This document shows positions 35,413 to 44,512 of a DNA stretch of 64,000 nt, one piece after another. Under the pieces are notes generated by a model. That model was not told where the DNA came from. It ran no database searches and was given only the letters and a program-made list of their open reading frames with translations. Every line of letters begins with the position of its first letter. Within the stretch, counting starts at the first letter, position 1. The stretch is from Bradyrhizobium zhanjiangense (GTDB taxonomy: Bacteria; Pseudomonadota; Alphaproteobacteria; Rhizobiales; Xanthobacteraceae). The DNA is taken from positions 8,391,001-8,455,000 of the forward strand of contig NZ_CP022221.1 in assembly GCF_004114935.1 (NCBI RefSeq), in the 5' to 3' direction. Position numbers and translations under genes: made by a program.

Positions 35413-36972
35413 TTGGCCGTGTAAAAACGGCCTTACAGGACCATCAGTCTTGAAGCCAAAACTGGTCCGGTCTCAGGCCGCGATCGCGGCGATCAGCGGC
35501 CTGATCCCGAGGATATTCATTGCTCGGGTCAGATTGTAGGCCAGAACCGAGAGGGCCATCTCGGCGGCTACCTTTGGGAGGGTTTTGGTCAGGAAGTGCG
35601 TTGCTCCCATGCGTGCCTTCATCGTGCCGAACGGGTGCTCGACAGTCTCGCGACGAAGGCGCATAGCGAGCGGGTTCGCATCGAGCCGCTGCTGCACGGC
35701 GTCGAGCAGATCCTCGTGCTCCCATCGCGTGATCCGTCGCTCTGACCCGGGCGTACACTGGGGTTTGATCGAGCAATTCTTACAGGCGCTGGTCCAGTAT
35801 CACCGCAGCATCTTGTCGGCTTCTTCGTTTGTATAGCGATACGGCAATCGCTCCCCGGCCGGACAACGATAGGCGTCTTCCTCCGGCAAATAGACAAAGT
35901 CCTGCTTACCGAAGCGTCCGTCCGACTTGGCGCCCGAAGTCATCGGCTTAGGCAGAGTTACCGTGATGCCGGCCTCGTGGCAGGCGAGGATCTCCGGGCT
36001 GCTGAAGTAGCCGCGATCGGCAACGGCCTCGAGCGTCTCAGCCTTCAGAACAGCCTTCGCCTGCCTGGCCATATTGGCAAGTTGTGCCCGATCTGAGCCG
36101 CTGTTCGTCACCTCATGCGCGATGATCAGGTGATTGTCGGTATCGACGGCGACTTGGACATTGTAGCCGACAACGCCGGATCCACGGCCACTGGTTGCCA
36201 TCGAACGGCTATCCGGATCGGTCAGGGAGATTTGCTGATCCGGCGAAGCAAGCATCTGCTTCTCATAGGCAGCAAGCTTGCCCATCTCCCCCTTCAGCTT
36301 CGTCAGCTTCTCGGTAAGCCTCGTCACCTTCGCCGCCAGCGCCTCGCTCGGCTGCTGTCGGTCGGCCGTGTCAAGTTGGCTCAAATAGCGCGCGACGCTC
36401 TCCTCCAACTGAGCACGCCGCCACTCCACCTTCGCGCGCGTGAAGTTCCTGTCCCGGTTGTTCACGGCCTTGAACTTGCTCCCATCGATGGCGACGCTCG
36501 CCGTCGTGAGAAGACCCATCCCGCGGCAGAGCTCGACAAAACGCGCACAGACCTTACGCAGCCCGACGCTGTTGTCCTTGCGGAAGTCCGCGATCGTCTT
36601 GTGATCAGGAGCAAGCCGACCCAGCAGCCACATCACCTCGATGTTCCGTCCAGCCTCTCGTTCCAGCCGCCGGCTTGACTGTACCCGGTTCAGATAGCCG
36701 TAGATGTAAAGCTTCAGGAGAACCGAGGGGTGATACGACGGCCGGCCAGTCGCCGCCGGCGCAACTCCGCCGAAGCACATCTCGGCCAGATCAAGCGCAT
36801 CGACAAACTCGTCGATCGCGCGAACAGGGTTGTTCTCGTCAATGAAATCATCGAGGCATTCAGGCAACAGCGTCCGCTGCCCACGATCCGCCTCTTCAAC
36901 GAAGCGCCTCATCGATTCCCCCAAAGAATCACAGGAGAATCATAACAGCAGCCCAGCGTTTTCACACAGCCA
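35413..36972 (-). mobile_element. IS1182-family element, copy 2 (inactivated)
   Basis: 1560 bp, near-identical to copy 1 (24794-26344), with the same ends and again flanked by GGGTC (35408-35412, 36973-36977). Removing the element leaves CCTAAGGGTCAAAAACGG, a piece of the GGGTCAAAA interspersed repeat, so the target was a repeat unit. Its transposase carries a nonsense codon that copy 1 lacks. Confidence 0.87.
35473..36912 (-). pseudogene. IS1182-family transposase, premature stop
   Basis: ATG 36912 (MRRFVEEADRGQRTLLPECL). The frame runs through the DDE residues (VAIDGSKF, AVADRGYF) and the 8 bp missing from copy 1 are present (MWLLGRLAPDHKTIADFRKD). It ends at residue ~370, where CGA (Arg, in copy 1) became TGA at KMLR; the C-terminus with the catalytic Glu region (RRETVEHPFGTMKARMG) follows in the same frame to 35473. 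A single base change inactivates it. Confidence 0.88.
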
Positions 36973-37075
36973 GGGTCAAAAACGGCGGTGAAGGTCCAGC
37001 AATGTCCGCTTTATCGCTGACAGCCGACGAATGCAGGTGCAAAATTCCAGCCCGCAAACAAGGCTTGGAGGCGAC

Positions 37076-37321
37076 ATGAGACATTGGATCGCAACGTTCG
37101 CCGCAATCTTGCTGCCGAGCTTTGCGAATGTCGCGTGGGCGCGTAGTTGCGAAGCGGTACCGGCTGGACCGGCGCGCACCGATTGCTACCTCGGGCTAAG
37201 TCAGTTCTGTTGGGCACAATCCGATCTTGCCGCTGCCAAGGCGCGCGTTCAGTCAGACGCCGCGTGGTATCGGGCAATTGCCGGAACAGCCCCTCCAAAA
37301 CATAAATCGCATCGGCGATGA
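37076..37321 (+). CDS. small secreted Cys-containing protein
   Basis: 81 residues from ATG 37076 with TTGGAGG upstream. Signal peptide MRHWIATFAAILLPSFANVA; mature part with three Cys (RSCEAVPAGPARTDCYLGLS, QFCWAQSDLAAAKARVQSDA) and a basic end (PPKHKSHRR). Unknown function. It lies 42 bp before another secreted protein gene, likely the same transcript. Confidence 0.6.
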   Translation: MRHWIATFAAILLPSFANVAWARSCEAVPAGPARTDCYLGLSQFCWAQSDLAAAKARVQSDAAWYRAIAGTAPPKHKSHRR

Positions 37322-37362
37322 TAAAGATTTGGAAATTTGTTGCACGAAAACAAGGAAGTCCA

Positions 37363-37740
37363 ATGCGGTTGTCTAAGGTCGCTGTCTTCGCGCTTATCGT
37401 TGGAGCAACAAGCTCAGTGTCCGTGTCTCTAGCGCTGGCCGCTTCTGACTGTCCAAAATTGGTAGGACTGGCGGATTGGGGGGAGAACTCGACTGCCGAC
37501 ATTACCGTCACATCAGGAGGAAGTTGTCTGTTTTCGATCCCCATGCGGGGCACCGTGAGTAGTTCCGAGATTTTGCAGAAGCCGGCACACGGCAAACTGA
37601 AGAAGCTCAATCCGACCACTTACGAGTACAAGCCCAAGGTTAGATACAAGGGAAGCGATACATTCGTTATCAAGGCTACGGGGCAGAGTCCGAAGGCTTC
37701 CGGCGCATCGGTAATTAATGTGAGCGCGACGATCAACTAG
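37363..37740 (+). CDS. secreted Ig/cadherin-like domain protein
   Basis: 125 residues from ATG 37363. Signal MRLSKVAVFALIVGATSSVS. The mature part resembles a cadherin-like/Ig repeat: ISIPMRG-type turn (SCLFSIPMRGTVSSSEILQK), PAHGKLKKLNPTTYEYKPKV, RYKGSDTFVIKATG, with the 'Y.P....G.DTF' motif found in bacterial Ig-like repeats. Stand-alone single-repeat forms of this type occur in Bradyrhizobium. Possibly surface-associated; function unknown. Confidence 0.65.
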   Translation: MRLSKVAVFALIVGATSSVSVSLALAASDCPKLVGLADWGENSTADITVTSGGSCLFSIPMRGTVSSSEILQKPAHGKLKKLNPTTYEYKPKVRYKGSDTFVIKATGQSPKASGASVINVSATIN

Positions 37741-37745
37741 ATGCC

Positions 37746-39146
37746 GTAATGGGCCCTGCTCCGAGCAAGGGGTCATGATGGTGGCTGTCCCCCGATAGAT
37801 GATGAAACGGGGTCACGACTTGAGTCGGCCCCAAGCATCTAGAGACGGAGGACAGCCGTGGAGAACTATGCCGGAATCGACGTGTCATTGGAACTGTCGA
37901 GCGTGTGTGTTGTGGATGCCCAGGGTAAGGTCCTGAGGGAGGCGAAGGTCGCAAGCGAACCCGACGCCTTAGTTGAGTTTTTTGAGACGCTCGGCTTTGC
38001 AGTGAAGCGGATCGGGCTGGAGGCTGGGCCGCTGTCTCAATGGCTGCATGCGGGGCTGAGAGAGGCAGGATTCGAAACGGTTCTACTGGAAACGCGGCAC
38101 GTAAAGGCCGCATTATCGGCGATGACGGTCAAGACGGATCGCAAGGATGCCCGCGGGATCGCCCAGTTGATTCGGATGGGCTGGTTCCAGCCGGTACACG
38201 CAAAGTCGGTCGGTGCGCAGGAGATCCGGGCACTCCTGATCGCACGCAAACAGCTTCTTTGGGCGACTCATCGATGTGGAATTAAGCATCCGAGGGATTT
38301 TGCGCGGCTTCGGGCTGAAGGTTGGCCCGGTGACGCGGAGGAATTTCGAAGCGCGGATCCGAGAGTTGGTGGCTGGGCAGGCGACATTAGAGCGCATTGC
38401 CGGTGCGATGCTTTCGGCGCGATCTGCCTTGAAGGCGGAGTACGGAAGGCTACACAAAGCTGTGCTGGCAACTGTGCGTGACGATGCGGTCTGTAGCCGG
38501 CTGATGACAGTGCCAGGCGTTGGTCCCTTGGTGGCCATTACCTACAAATCGGCGATTGATGACCCTCGTCGCATCGCGAAATCGAAGGCGGCAGGCGCGC
38601 TGTTCGGGCTCACGCCAAAGAAATACCAATCAGGAGAAAAGGACATCACGGGCGGAATCACGCTGGCCGGAGACGAGATGGTGCGCACAGTGTTGTATGA
38701 GGCCGCCAACGTTCTGCTATCGCGCATCACGCGATTCTCAAAACTTAAGCGCTGGGGGATGGACGTCGCCAAGCGGCGAGGCTCGAAGCGCGCAAAAGTC
38801 GCCTTGGCACGTAAGCTCGCAGTGATCCTGCATCGAATCTGGGTCGACGGCACAACTTACCGATGGACAGACGCGGGCCCGATCGCAGCATAGAACACGA
38901 GGAGAAGAGTTGGAATGCAACCGGGCTGAACTGAGCCCGGTGCCCGAAGTCCCGTCGCCGGGACGGTGGATCCGGTGAAGCCGTTACACGCCCAGTGGCC
39001 GTCATCTGACGGACCACGCGCATCTAGATAGGCTCACCGCTCCCTCTGACAGCATGATGTGGCGGCTAGGCGTTGACCACGGACAGAAGCATGAGCTCGG
39101 CGGCGTGACGTTCACTCGGGAGGCTTGACATCATCGGGCCCATTAC
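37746..39146 (+). mobile_element. IS110-family element with frameshifted transposase
   Basis: An 11-bp inverted repeat, GTAATGGGCCC (37746-37756) and GGGCCCATTAC (39136-39146), brackets 1401 bp around the transposase, a usual IS110 size. These may be the ends or subterminal repeats. The ~240-bp non-coding right part is strongly structured: CCGGGCT/AGCCCGG (38921-38940) and GTCCCG/CGGGAC (38949-38964). It could encode the bridge/seek RNA used by this family. Boundaries are inferred. Confidence 0.6.
37858..38893 (+). pseudogene. IS110-family transposase, single frameshift
   Basis: GTG start at 37858 (MENYAGIDVSLELSSVCVVD) after GGAGGACAGCC. The DEDD N-terminal domain is intact (first Asp in AGIDVSL, Glu in RIGLEAGPLSQW, Asps in VKTDRKDARGIAQLI). 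Near 38257, after ARKQLL, the frame shifts; the second part (VELSIRGILRGFGLKVGPVT) continues with the transposase_20 domain (CSRLMTVPGVGPLVAITYKS, RSKAAGALFGLTPKKYQSGE, first residue approximate) to 38893. Repairing one base would restore a ~345-residue protein. Confidence 0.85.
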
Positions 39147-39239
39147 AGAAGGCCGTGTACTCATCTGTGGACGCCCCGCCAGATGCAAGCGGTATTTTGA
39201 AGAAGATTGGGACGTAGTCGGATGCTGCCATCTGTCCGG

Positions 39240-40000
39240 CGTCGCGTTTCTTGCAGCCTTCGCAAATGGCGCGCTCGGCTATGGGTTTTCCTCGCTCAAC
39301 GTGCCGGTTGGCTCTCGTTTTCTATGCAAACCGCATCCTGAATCCCGCCGTCGTCCTGGTCGAGGTGGCCACCAACTTCTACGTTCTATTCATCAATCCG
39401 AACGGCGTTGCAGCTGTATGGAAGAGGGTGTTTCCAATCATCACCGGGCTCCTGCCCGGCATCGGAATCGGAGCCTTGGTTCTCGCTACGCTTCAGCCAG
39501 GCTGGATCAAACTCGGGACCTACGCACTCATTCTGCCCTCATCCTGGTTCAGGCCGCCGGTTGGCGGAGACCAATTCGGCAGACATGGTGGGTCGGTCTT
39601 CCCTTTGGAACTGCGCTGGGCATCCTGTATTCGGTCACCACCATCTCGGGACCGCCGCTGGCGATCCTGTTCAACAACCAAGGTCTGGTCAAAACCGAGT
39701 TTCGGGCCGGTCTCGCATTGGTTCGCGTGACCGAGTCGAGCGTGACCGCCATCGTCTATTACCAGCTTGGCCTGTTTACGGCTGAAAGCCAGAACATCTT
39801 ATGGGTGTTTGTTCCTGCGTTGCGATCGGGGTACCGCTCGGCGCCTATGTCATCCGCCATCTCGATGCGGAGACGTTTCGCCGGATATGCATGAGCTTTG
39901 ATGCGTGGGTCGTGGGATTCGGTTTCTCCCGGGTATTGATCGAGCTGAATTTGGTGCAAAGTCCCTGGGCCTATGTCGTCCGGGATGGAGGAGTTCCGGG
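39240..40000 (+). pseudogene. TauE/SafE family transporter, multiply frameshifted
   Basis: Pieces in three frames together give most of a TauE/SafE protein: FLAAFANGALGYGFSSL (start of first half), ALVFYANRILNPAVVLVEVA, TNFYVLFINPNGVAAVWKRV, PGIGIGALVLATLQPGWIKL; then, in another frame, WVGLPFGTALGILYSVTTIS, GPPLAILFNNQGLVKTEFRA; then, in a third, VAIGVPLGAYVIRHLDAETF, RRICMSFDAWVVGFGFSRVL. At least three indels. A dead paralogue-type gene of the one at 3222. Confidence 0.8.
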
Positions 40001-40009
40001 CTTAACGCG

Positions 40010-40150
40010 TTTCGTTACGCCGGCGTCTACACCGGCCGCGTTCTCAAGGGCGAGAAGCTGGACGACCTACCAGTGATGCTGACCGCCAAAGCGCTCGCCC
40101 TCGCCATCGCGGCGGGCCTGCTCGACATTGCCGACGAGGTGATCGAATAG
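40010..40150 (+). pseudogene. C-terminal remnant of an ABC_sub_bind-family binding protein
   Basis: The frame AGVYTGRVLKGEKLDDLPVM, then LTAKALALAIAAGLLDIADE and VIE-stop, matches the end of this binding-protein family (YxGRILKGxKPADLPV... ALGL..P..LL..ADEVIE) with an internal deletion between LPV and KALAL. It is joined directly to the broken TauE gene, suggesting a deletion fusion. Confidence 0.7.
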
Positions 40151-40190
40151 GGAATCTACCAAACGCAAAGGACCGCCGAGGGCCGCTCTG

Positions 40191-40262
40191 GGTCAAAACG
40201 CGGAACACTCGAACCGAGCAAATGTTTTCCGCTTTACCCCCGAACACGGACATTGCTCAGAG
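40191..40262 (+). repeat. GGGTCAAAA-type interspersed repeat (family B-like)
   Basis: Begins GGGTCAAAACGCGGAACACT and continues CCGCTTTACCCCCGAACACG, then GACATTGCTCAGAGCG. Related to family B at 44745 and 49738. It lies 40 bp after the binding-protein remnant. Confidence 0.5.
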
Positions 40263-40315
40263 CGTTTAGCATGTCTCAAAGGGGCCAGGAGCAGTCATCG
40301 CCATCCGGGCCGTGA

Positions 40316-41167
40316 CTACACGAGGGTGATGCGGGTTCCCGCCTTTGCCTCGTCTAGCGGACCGGTCTTGCCGCTGCTCGTCTTAAGGGCGATCCCGTAG
40401 GGGGAAGGACCGCGCGCCTTGAGCCAGGCGTCGATTGGGCTCGACGCGCTTCTCGGTCCAACGAAGTCGAGCGCATGCGTGCCCGCAATGAAGCGCACCC
40501 CGGCCGCATCGATTTCGTCACGCTGAATGTCGGCGCCGGGCTGGTGCAGCACCGGGCTCCACCAGCCACGCACCCGCGCCACGTCGTCCGTCGCGACTGT
40601 AATGCTGGCAATGCCAGCGACACCGTTAGCATGGTTCTTCTGCTTCGGGATGCGCTCCTCGCGGGGCGTGTGATCCTGGATGAAGAACGGCACCTGGAAC
40701 ATGAAAGGTTTCGGCGCAGAGGCAGTTACCCACGAAAGCTTAACGCCGTCGGTACGCACACGGCCGCCAGGAACGGGATCGTTGACCTTCGCTCCCGCAT
40801 CGCGGAAGGCTCGAATGTCCGCTGCGACATCGTCGCTGACCACGCAAAAATCAATGAAGCCGCCGCCGGCCTGGGCCACATCCCACCAGCGATGTTGGTC
40901 ATTTGGCCGCTTGAAGGCGATCAGCTCGAGTTCGGAGCCGTCTGCGAAAGCGATCAAGGCATTGTGCGTGCCCGCGGGGTGCTCACCGCCTGGCACTACC
41001 GTGAAGCCGAGATCGCGATATGCCGCGATAGCGGGCTCCAATTCCTTGAACATGATAACCAAATGATCGATGCCCTGCACCGCAGCATGGGCGGGGGTTG
41101 GCCCGCGGAGCACGGCAAGCGTGGCGCCGCCAGTCGTTGCGAGAAACGTGCGTCGCGAAATCGTCAT
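40316..41167 (-). CDS. VOC/glyoxalase-like exported protein
   Basis: 283 residues from ATG 41167 (MTISRRTFLATTGGATLAVL), a twin-arginine leader. The mature protein is a two-module VOC fold: GIDHLVIMFKELEPAIAAYR, FTVVPGGEHPAGTHNALIAF (first His and metal region), GGFIDFCVVSDDVAADIRAF, then a second module ANGVAGIASITVATDDVARV, RGWWSPVLHQPGADI, HALDFVGP. It resembles the Glyoxalase_3 group, whose reactions are mostly unknown. Likely periplasmic. Monocistronic, with repeats on both sides. Confidence 0.85.
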   Translation of the reverse strand: MTISRRTFLATTGGATLAVLRGPTPAHAAVQGIDHLVIMFKELEPAIAAYRDLGFTVVPGGEHPAGTHNALIAFADGSELELIAFKRPNDQHRWWDVAQAGGGFIDFCVVSDDVAADIRAFRDAGAKVNDPVPGGRVRTDGVKLSWVTASAPKPFMFQVPFFIQDHTPREERIPKQKNHANGVAGIASITVATDDVARVRGWWSPVLHQPGADIQRDEIDAAGVRFIAGTHALDFVGPRSASSPIDAWLKARGPSPYGIALKTSSGKTGPLDEAKAGTRITLV

Positions 41168-41654
41168 GGCTGGTAGCCTCCGGCGTGTGGGTATCGCTCG
41201 CATCCCCCCTCGCAGCCATCACGGTCGTTCGCATTTTGTCACAGGGGTTCGTGCGCCACAATGAGCTTTTCATGGCGACGACAGCTTCGGGTCAAAAGCG
41301 CCTCCCTCTGCGATAGATAGCCACCCGTCGATTTCCGCTATGCCCCGTTTGCGACCGAGTTGGCGTCGCGGTGCAATATGTCGCGAAGGGCACAGAAGCT
41401 GACTATCACTGGCTGGCCGCTATTGGCGGATACTGTTGAAAAACTTGTTTCACGCCGGTGAGTAGAATTTTAGAGGGATGCTACGATCGCCGCGCCAGAC
41501 CACCCTCGCTCGGCCAATCGATAATGCTCGGGGCGTCAGCCGCGCTGAACCAAGGCGTAGCACTCGAGAAAGATATCATCGGCCGTATGGCAGGTAGCGG
41601 ATCAACGCCTCGCCTCCCTCTGTTCGCCGGCGAGGAGCGTGCTGAGACGAGCTT
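41168..41654. other. intergenic with interspersed repeat A
   Basis: About 490 bp. The stretch 41288-41403 is a copy of repeat A. The remainder (41404-41654) shows no gene or recognisable motif. Confidence 0.45.
41288..41403 (+). repeat. interspersed repeat A, copy 2
   Basis: GGGTCAAAAGCG, then CGATAGATAGCCACCCGTCG, ATTTCCGCTATGCCCCGTTT, GCGACCGAGTTGGCG and GGTGCAATATGTCGCGAAGG. Very like 46084-46199, including the GGGTCA start about 40 bp before the core. Confidence 0.75.
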
Positions 41655-43118
41655 TCAGCCGAACATCCTTGTCCCTGGTGTCAACACGCCGTTCGGATCG
41701 TACTCCTTTTTTGCTTTGGCGAATCTCTGCCAGACGTCCGGCCCGAAATGCTCCACCCACTCAGACTGTGGAATGATCATTGAATATGGGAGGTAGCGCT
41801 TCCCGCCGACCGCGGTCATCCGGGCCAGCAGCGCCCGGTTGCTCTCCAGTAGGGCCGATAGTGCCGCTTGCTGGCCGGGCGCGACGCTCCGGAACAGCCA
41901 CATCGTGAAGGCCACGTCCTCGCTTGGCACCTTGAACAACGGGCGCCTGAACCGCTTCGTGTTGATCGTCCCGAACGGGAAGAAGGACAGCGCGGACTGC
42001 TCCGGCGGTAACGCGAGGAAAGATGCGGCGAACTCTTTCGTGGCCGAAGCTGGGATCCACATCGCAATGTTCGGACTCAAGCGACCTGCCTTCCAGTCCT
42101 TCTCAAAGGCGGCGTTCCGCTCGGTGTTGCGGTGCTGATAATCCCGTTGTGCCAAATGCACGGGAGCCTTTCGGGATGTTGGCCGCAGGTCTCGTGTCAT
42201 TGCGGCGAGGTCAGGCTCCTCTGGTGGCGTATAGACGCCCCCGACCACGAGAGTGAAGGTCCACTTGCCGTCGTTACTCCGGACTGCGGCCCCGGATTGG
42301 TGGTCGAAGCGCCCGTCCACCGCCAGCCGGTGCTGGTCCGCCAGGTAGGCGTCGAGGTCCTCGTAGACCAGGCTCTGCAGCACCACGTGGCTGCGCACGG
42401 GCATGAGCGTCAGCCTCGCACGCACGATGATCCCGCACTGGCCCATCCCGGCCAGCGTCATATCGAACAGATCACTCTCGCGCGTGGGTGAGCAGACCAG
42501 CAGGCGTCCGTCGCCAGTCACCACCTCCAACTCGGCGACGTTGTCGACCTGTGCCCCGAAGTGCTGACTCGTGGTGCCCAACCCACCGACGCTCAGGGTC
42601 CCACCGACACTTAAGGTCATCGTGTCCGGCATGACAGGCGGGATCAGGCCATCCGCCAGGCTGATCTCGGCGACATCGCCCCAGAACGCGCCTGCCTGCG
42701 CATCAATGCTTCGATCGATGGGACGCTCCACGCGGTTCAGCGTACTCGAATCAATGACAATGCCCGCTTCCGCCTGGGTCTGGCCGTAGCGCGAATGGCC
42801 CTGGCCCTTCATTACCACCTTGAGCGCATGGTGGTTCGCGAAGCGCACCATCGCGACAACATCCTGCACCGAGCCCGGTTTGAGCACGGCTGTCGGTACA
42901 TGGTGGAACATGTTGCCCCGGTCGACGGCGCTCGCCTGGCGCGACGCCTCGTCCTGGAGCAGGCTGCCGTCGAGCTTCGGCAGGTCCTCCCATCGCCCAG
43001 TGTCGGCCCGCGCACGTGTGATCCAGGATCGCGCGCTCGGGTCGAAGCCGATGACAACGACTGGAGATGCGGTCGCCGCAAGTCGAATGAAGCTGCGGCG
43101 GGACAGATGCTCACCCAT
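41655..43118 (-). CDS. FAD-linked oxidoreductase, cytokinin-dehydrogenase-like
   Basis: 487 residues from ATG 43118 with GGAGG upstream. Tat leader MGEHLSRRSFIRLAATASPV. FAD_binding_4 domain: PTAVLKPGSVQDVVAMVRFA, VVMKGQGHSRYGQTQAEAGI, TLSVGGTLSVGGLGTTSQHF, NVAELEVVTGDGRLLVCSPT. The C-terminal substrate domain ends DVWQRFAKAKKEYDPNGVLT then PGTRMF, the pattern seen in cytokinin dehydrogenases and related berberine-bridge-like enzymes. The flavin-linking His of plant CKX (GHS) is present as GQGHSRYGQ. Would oxidise an amine or alcohol in the periplasm; the substrate is uncertain. Confidence 0.85.
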   Translation of the reverse strand: MGEHLSRRSFIRLAATASPVVVIGFDPSARSWITRARADTGRWEDLPKLDGSLLQDEASRQASAVDRGNMFHHVPTAVLKPGSVQDVVAMVRFANHHALKVVMKGQGHSRYGQTQAEAGIVIDSSTLNRVERPIDRSIDAQAGAFWGDVAEISLADGLIPPVMPDTMTLSVGGTLSVGGLGTTSQHFGAQVDNVAELEVVTGDGRLLVCSPTRESDLFDMTLAGMGQCGIIVRARLTLMPVRSHVVLQSLVYEDLDAYLADQHRLAVDGRFDHQSGAAVRSNDGKWTFTLVVGGVYTPPEEPDLAAMTRDLRPTSRKAPVHLAQRDYQHRNTERNAAFEKDWKAGRLSPNIAMWIPASATKEFAASFLALPPEQSALSFFPFGTINTKRFRRPLFKVPSEDVAFTMWLFRSVAPGQQAALSALLESNRALLARMTAVGGKRYLPYSMIIPQSEWVEHFGPDVWQRFAKAKKEYDPNGVLTPGTRMFG

Positions 43119-43513
43119 TTCATCCCTCCAATCCGACTTACCACCGGGCACGGGATTCTGAGTGTGCTCGCAAGAAAGGTTAGCTCCCTCCCCGGGAGCA
43201 CGCAAGGCTTCTGAGTAGTCGCGGCCGCAGCGGCTCCGCTCCGAGCGCAACCGGGCGGCCTGTCATCGTGCGCTCGCGATACGTAGTGCCCACCTCATCG
43301 ACCGTGGTGCGTATGAAGCATTTCGACCACTACCGCCCGGAGTCCGCCTCGGGCATTTGCGTCGATTTAGTATACCTGCAATCACGTCTGGTCTCCCCCA
43401 AACAGCCGACGCCCAAGTGAGGGGCTTGGTTCGACGCTTAGGCCAAGAGCCGACCTTCGGAAAAGTAGCGGTTTTCTGGCAGAGACCTGCAACCACAGAC
43501 TGGCTGTAGGTTG

Positions 43514-44512
43514 TCACGCAGCAAGGAATTGTTTCACTTCGGCCAACGTCTCATCCGGCACCTCTTCGGCCAGCCAGTGGCTAGACGCCAAACCCTTGCC
43601 CGATACTTGTGTCGCTCGCTCTCGCCATATTGCGAGCACATCGTATTTTCGGCCGACGAGGCCCTTCGCGCCCCAAAGCACCAAAACCGGGCACGCGATC
43701 GTTTTGTCCATGTCGGCTTCGTCGTGGACTAGATCTATCGAGGCCGCCGCCCGATAGTCCTCGCAAGAAGCGTGAATGGCGGCCGGATCACTAAAGCATC
43801 GGCGATATTCAGCATAAGCCTCCGGCTCAATGTATTTTGGCATTGCTGATCCCATGAAGAGCTTTAGTACCGTATCGACGTTATTCCCGATGAGGGTTTC
43901 AGGAAACGGAGCGGGAAGGATGAGGAAGAACCAGTGGAAGTAAGCGGACGCGAATTGCCGATCCGTCGTCTTGTACATGTAATGGGTGGGGATGATGTCC
44001 ATCATAACCAGTTTGGTGAGCCTGTCCGGATGGTCGAGTGCCAAGCGATGGCCTACGCGCGCCCCTCGATCATGGCTAACCATCGCGAATTGTTTGAAAC
44101 CAAGCTGTTCCATTACTTCGACTTGGTCCAAAGCCATGGCGCGCTTTGAATAATTGATGTGATTGTCACCGTCTTCTGGCTTGCCGCTGTCGCCGTAGCC
44201 CCGGAGATCTGGAATGACCACCGTGTAGTTTGTCGAAAGCTGAGGAGCGATCTTACGCCATTCAACGTGAGTTTGTGGATAGCCATGCAGAAGCAAGATC
44301 GGTGAGCCATTGCCTCCGACAAGCACATTGATGGTCGCTCCACTAGTTTGGATTGTGTGGCGTCGGAAGCCCGGGAAGAAGTTGGACGGGACGTCGGTCG
44401 GCGTCTGCGCAAGGGCAGGCAAGGCCTGTGCAGCAAATCCCGCAGCCATGGCTCCCACGGAAGCTTCAAGAAAAGAACGACGCGCCAACGGAGATGAATT
44501 GAGGTCGAACAT
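43514..44512 (-). CDS. alpha/beta hydrolase, haloacetate-dehalogenase-like, exported
   Basis: 332 residues from ATG 44512 (GAGGGAGG upstream). Tat leader LARRSFLEASVGAMAAGFAA. Hydrolase core: PILLLHGYPQTHVEWRKIAP (oxyanion HGYP), VVIPDLRGYGDSGKPEDGDN, nucleophile Asp in MVSHDRGARVGHRLALDHPD, the cap with YFHWFFLILPAPFPETLIGN, and base His in SSHWLAEEVPDETLAE. These are hallmarks of fluoro/haloacetate dehalogenases and epoxide-hydrolase relatives. Known fluoroacetate dehalogenases are cytoplasmic, so a Tat-exported form is unusual. The substrate needs testing. Confidence 0.85.
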   Translation of the reverse strand: MFDLNSSPLARRSFLEASVGAMAAGFAAQALPALAQTPTDVPSNFFPGFRRHTIQTSGATINVLVGGNGSPILLLHGYPQTHVEWRKIAPQLSTNYTVVIPDLRGYGDSGKPEDGDNHINYSKRAMALDQVEVMEQLGFKQFAMVSHDRGARVGHRLALDHPDRLTKLVMMDIIPTHYMYKTTDRQFASAYFHWFFLILPAPFPETLIGNNVDTVLKLFMGSAMPKYIEPEAYAEYRRCFSDPAAIHASCEDYRAAASIDLVHDEADMDKTIACPVLVLWGAKGLVGRKYDVLAIWRERATQVSGKGLASSHWLAEEVPDETLAEVKQFLAA

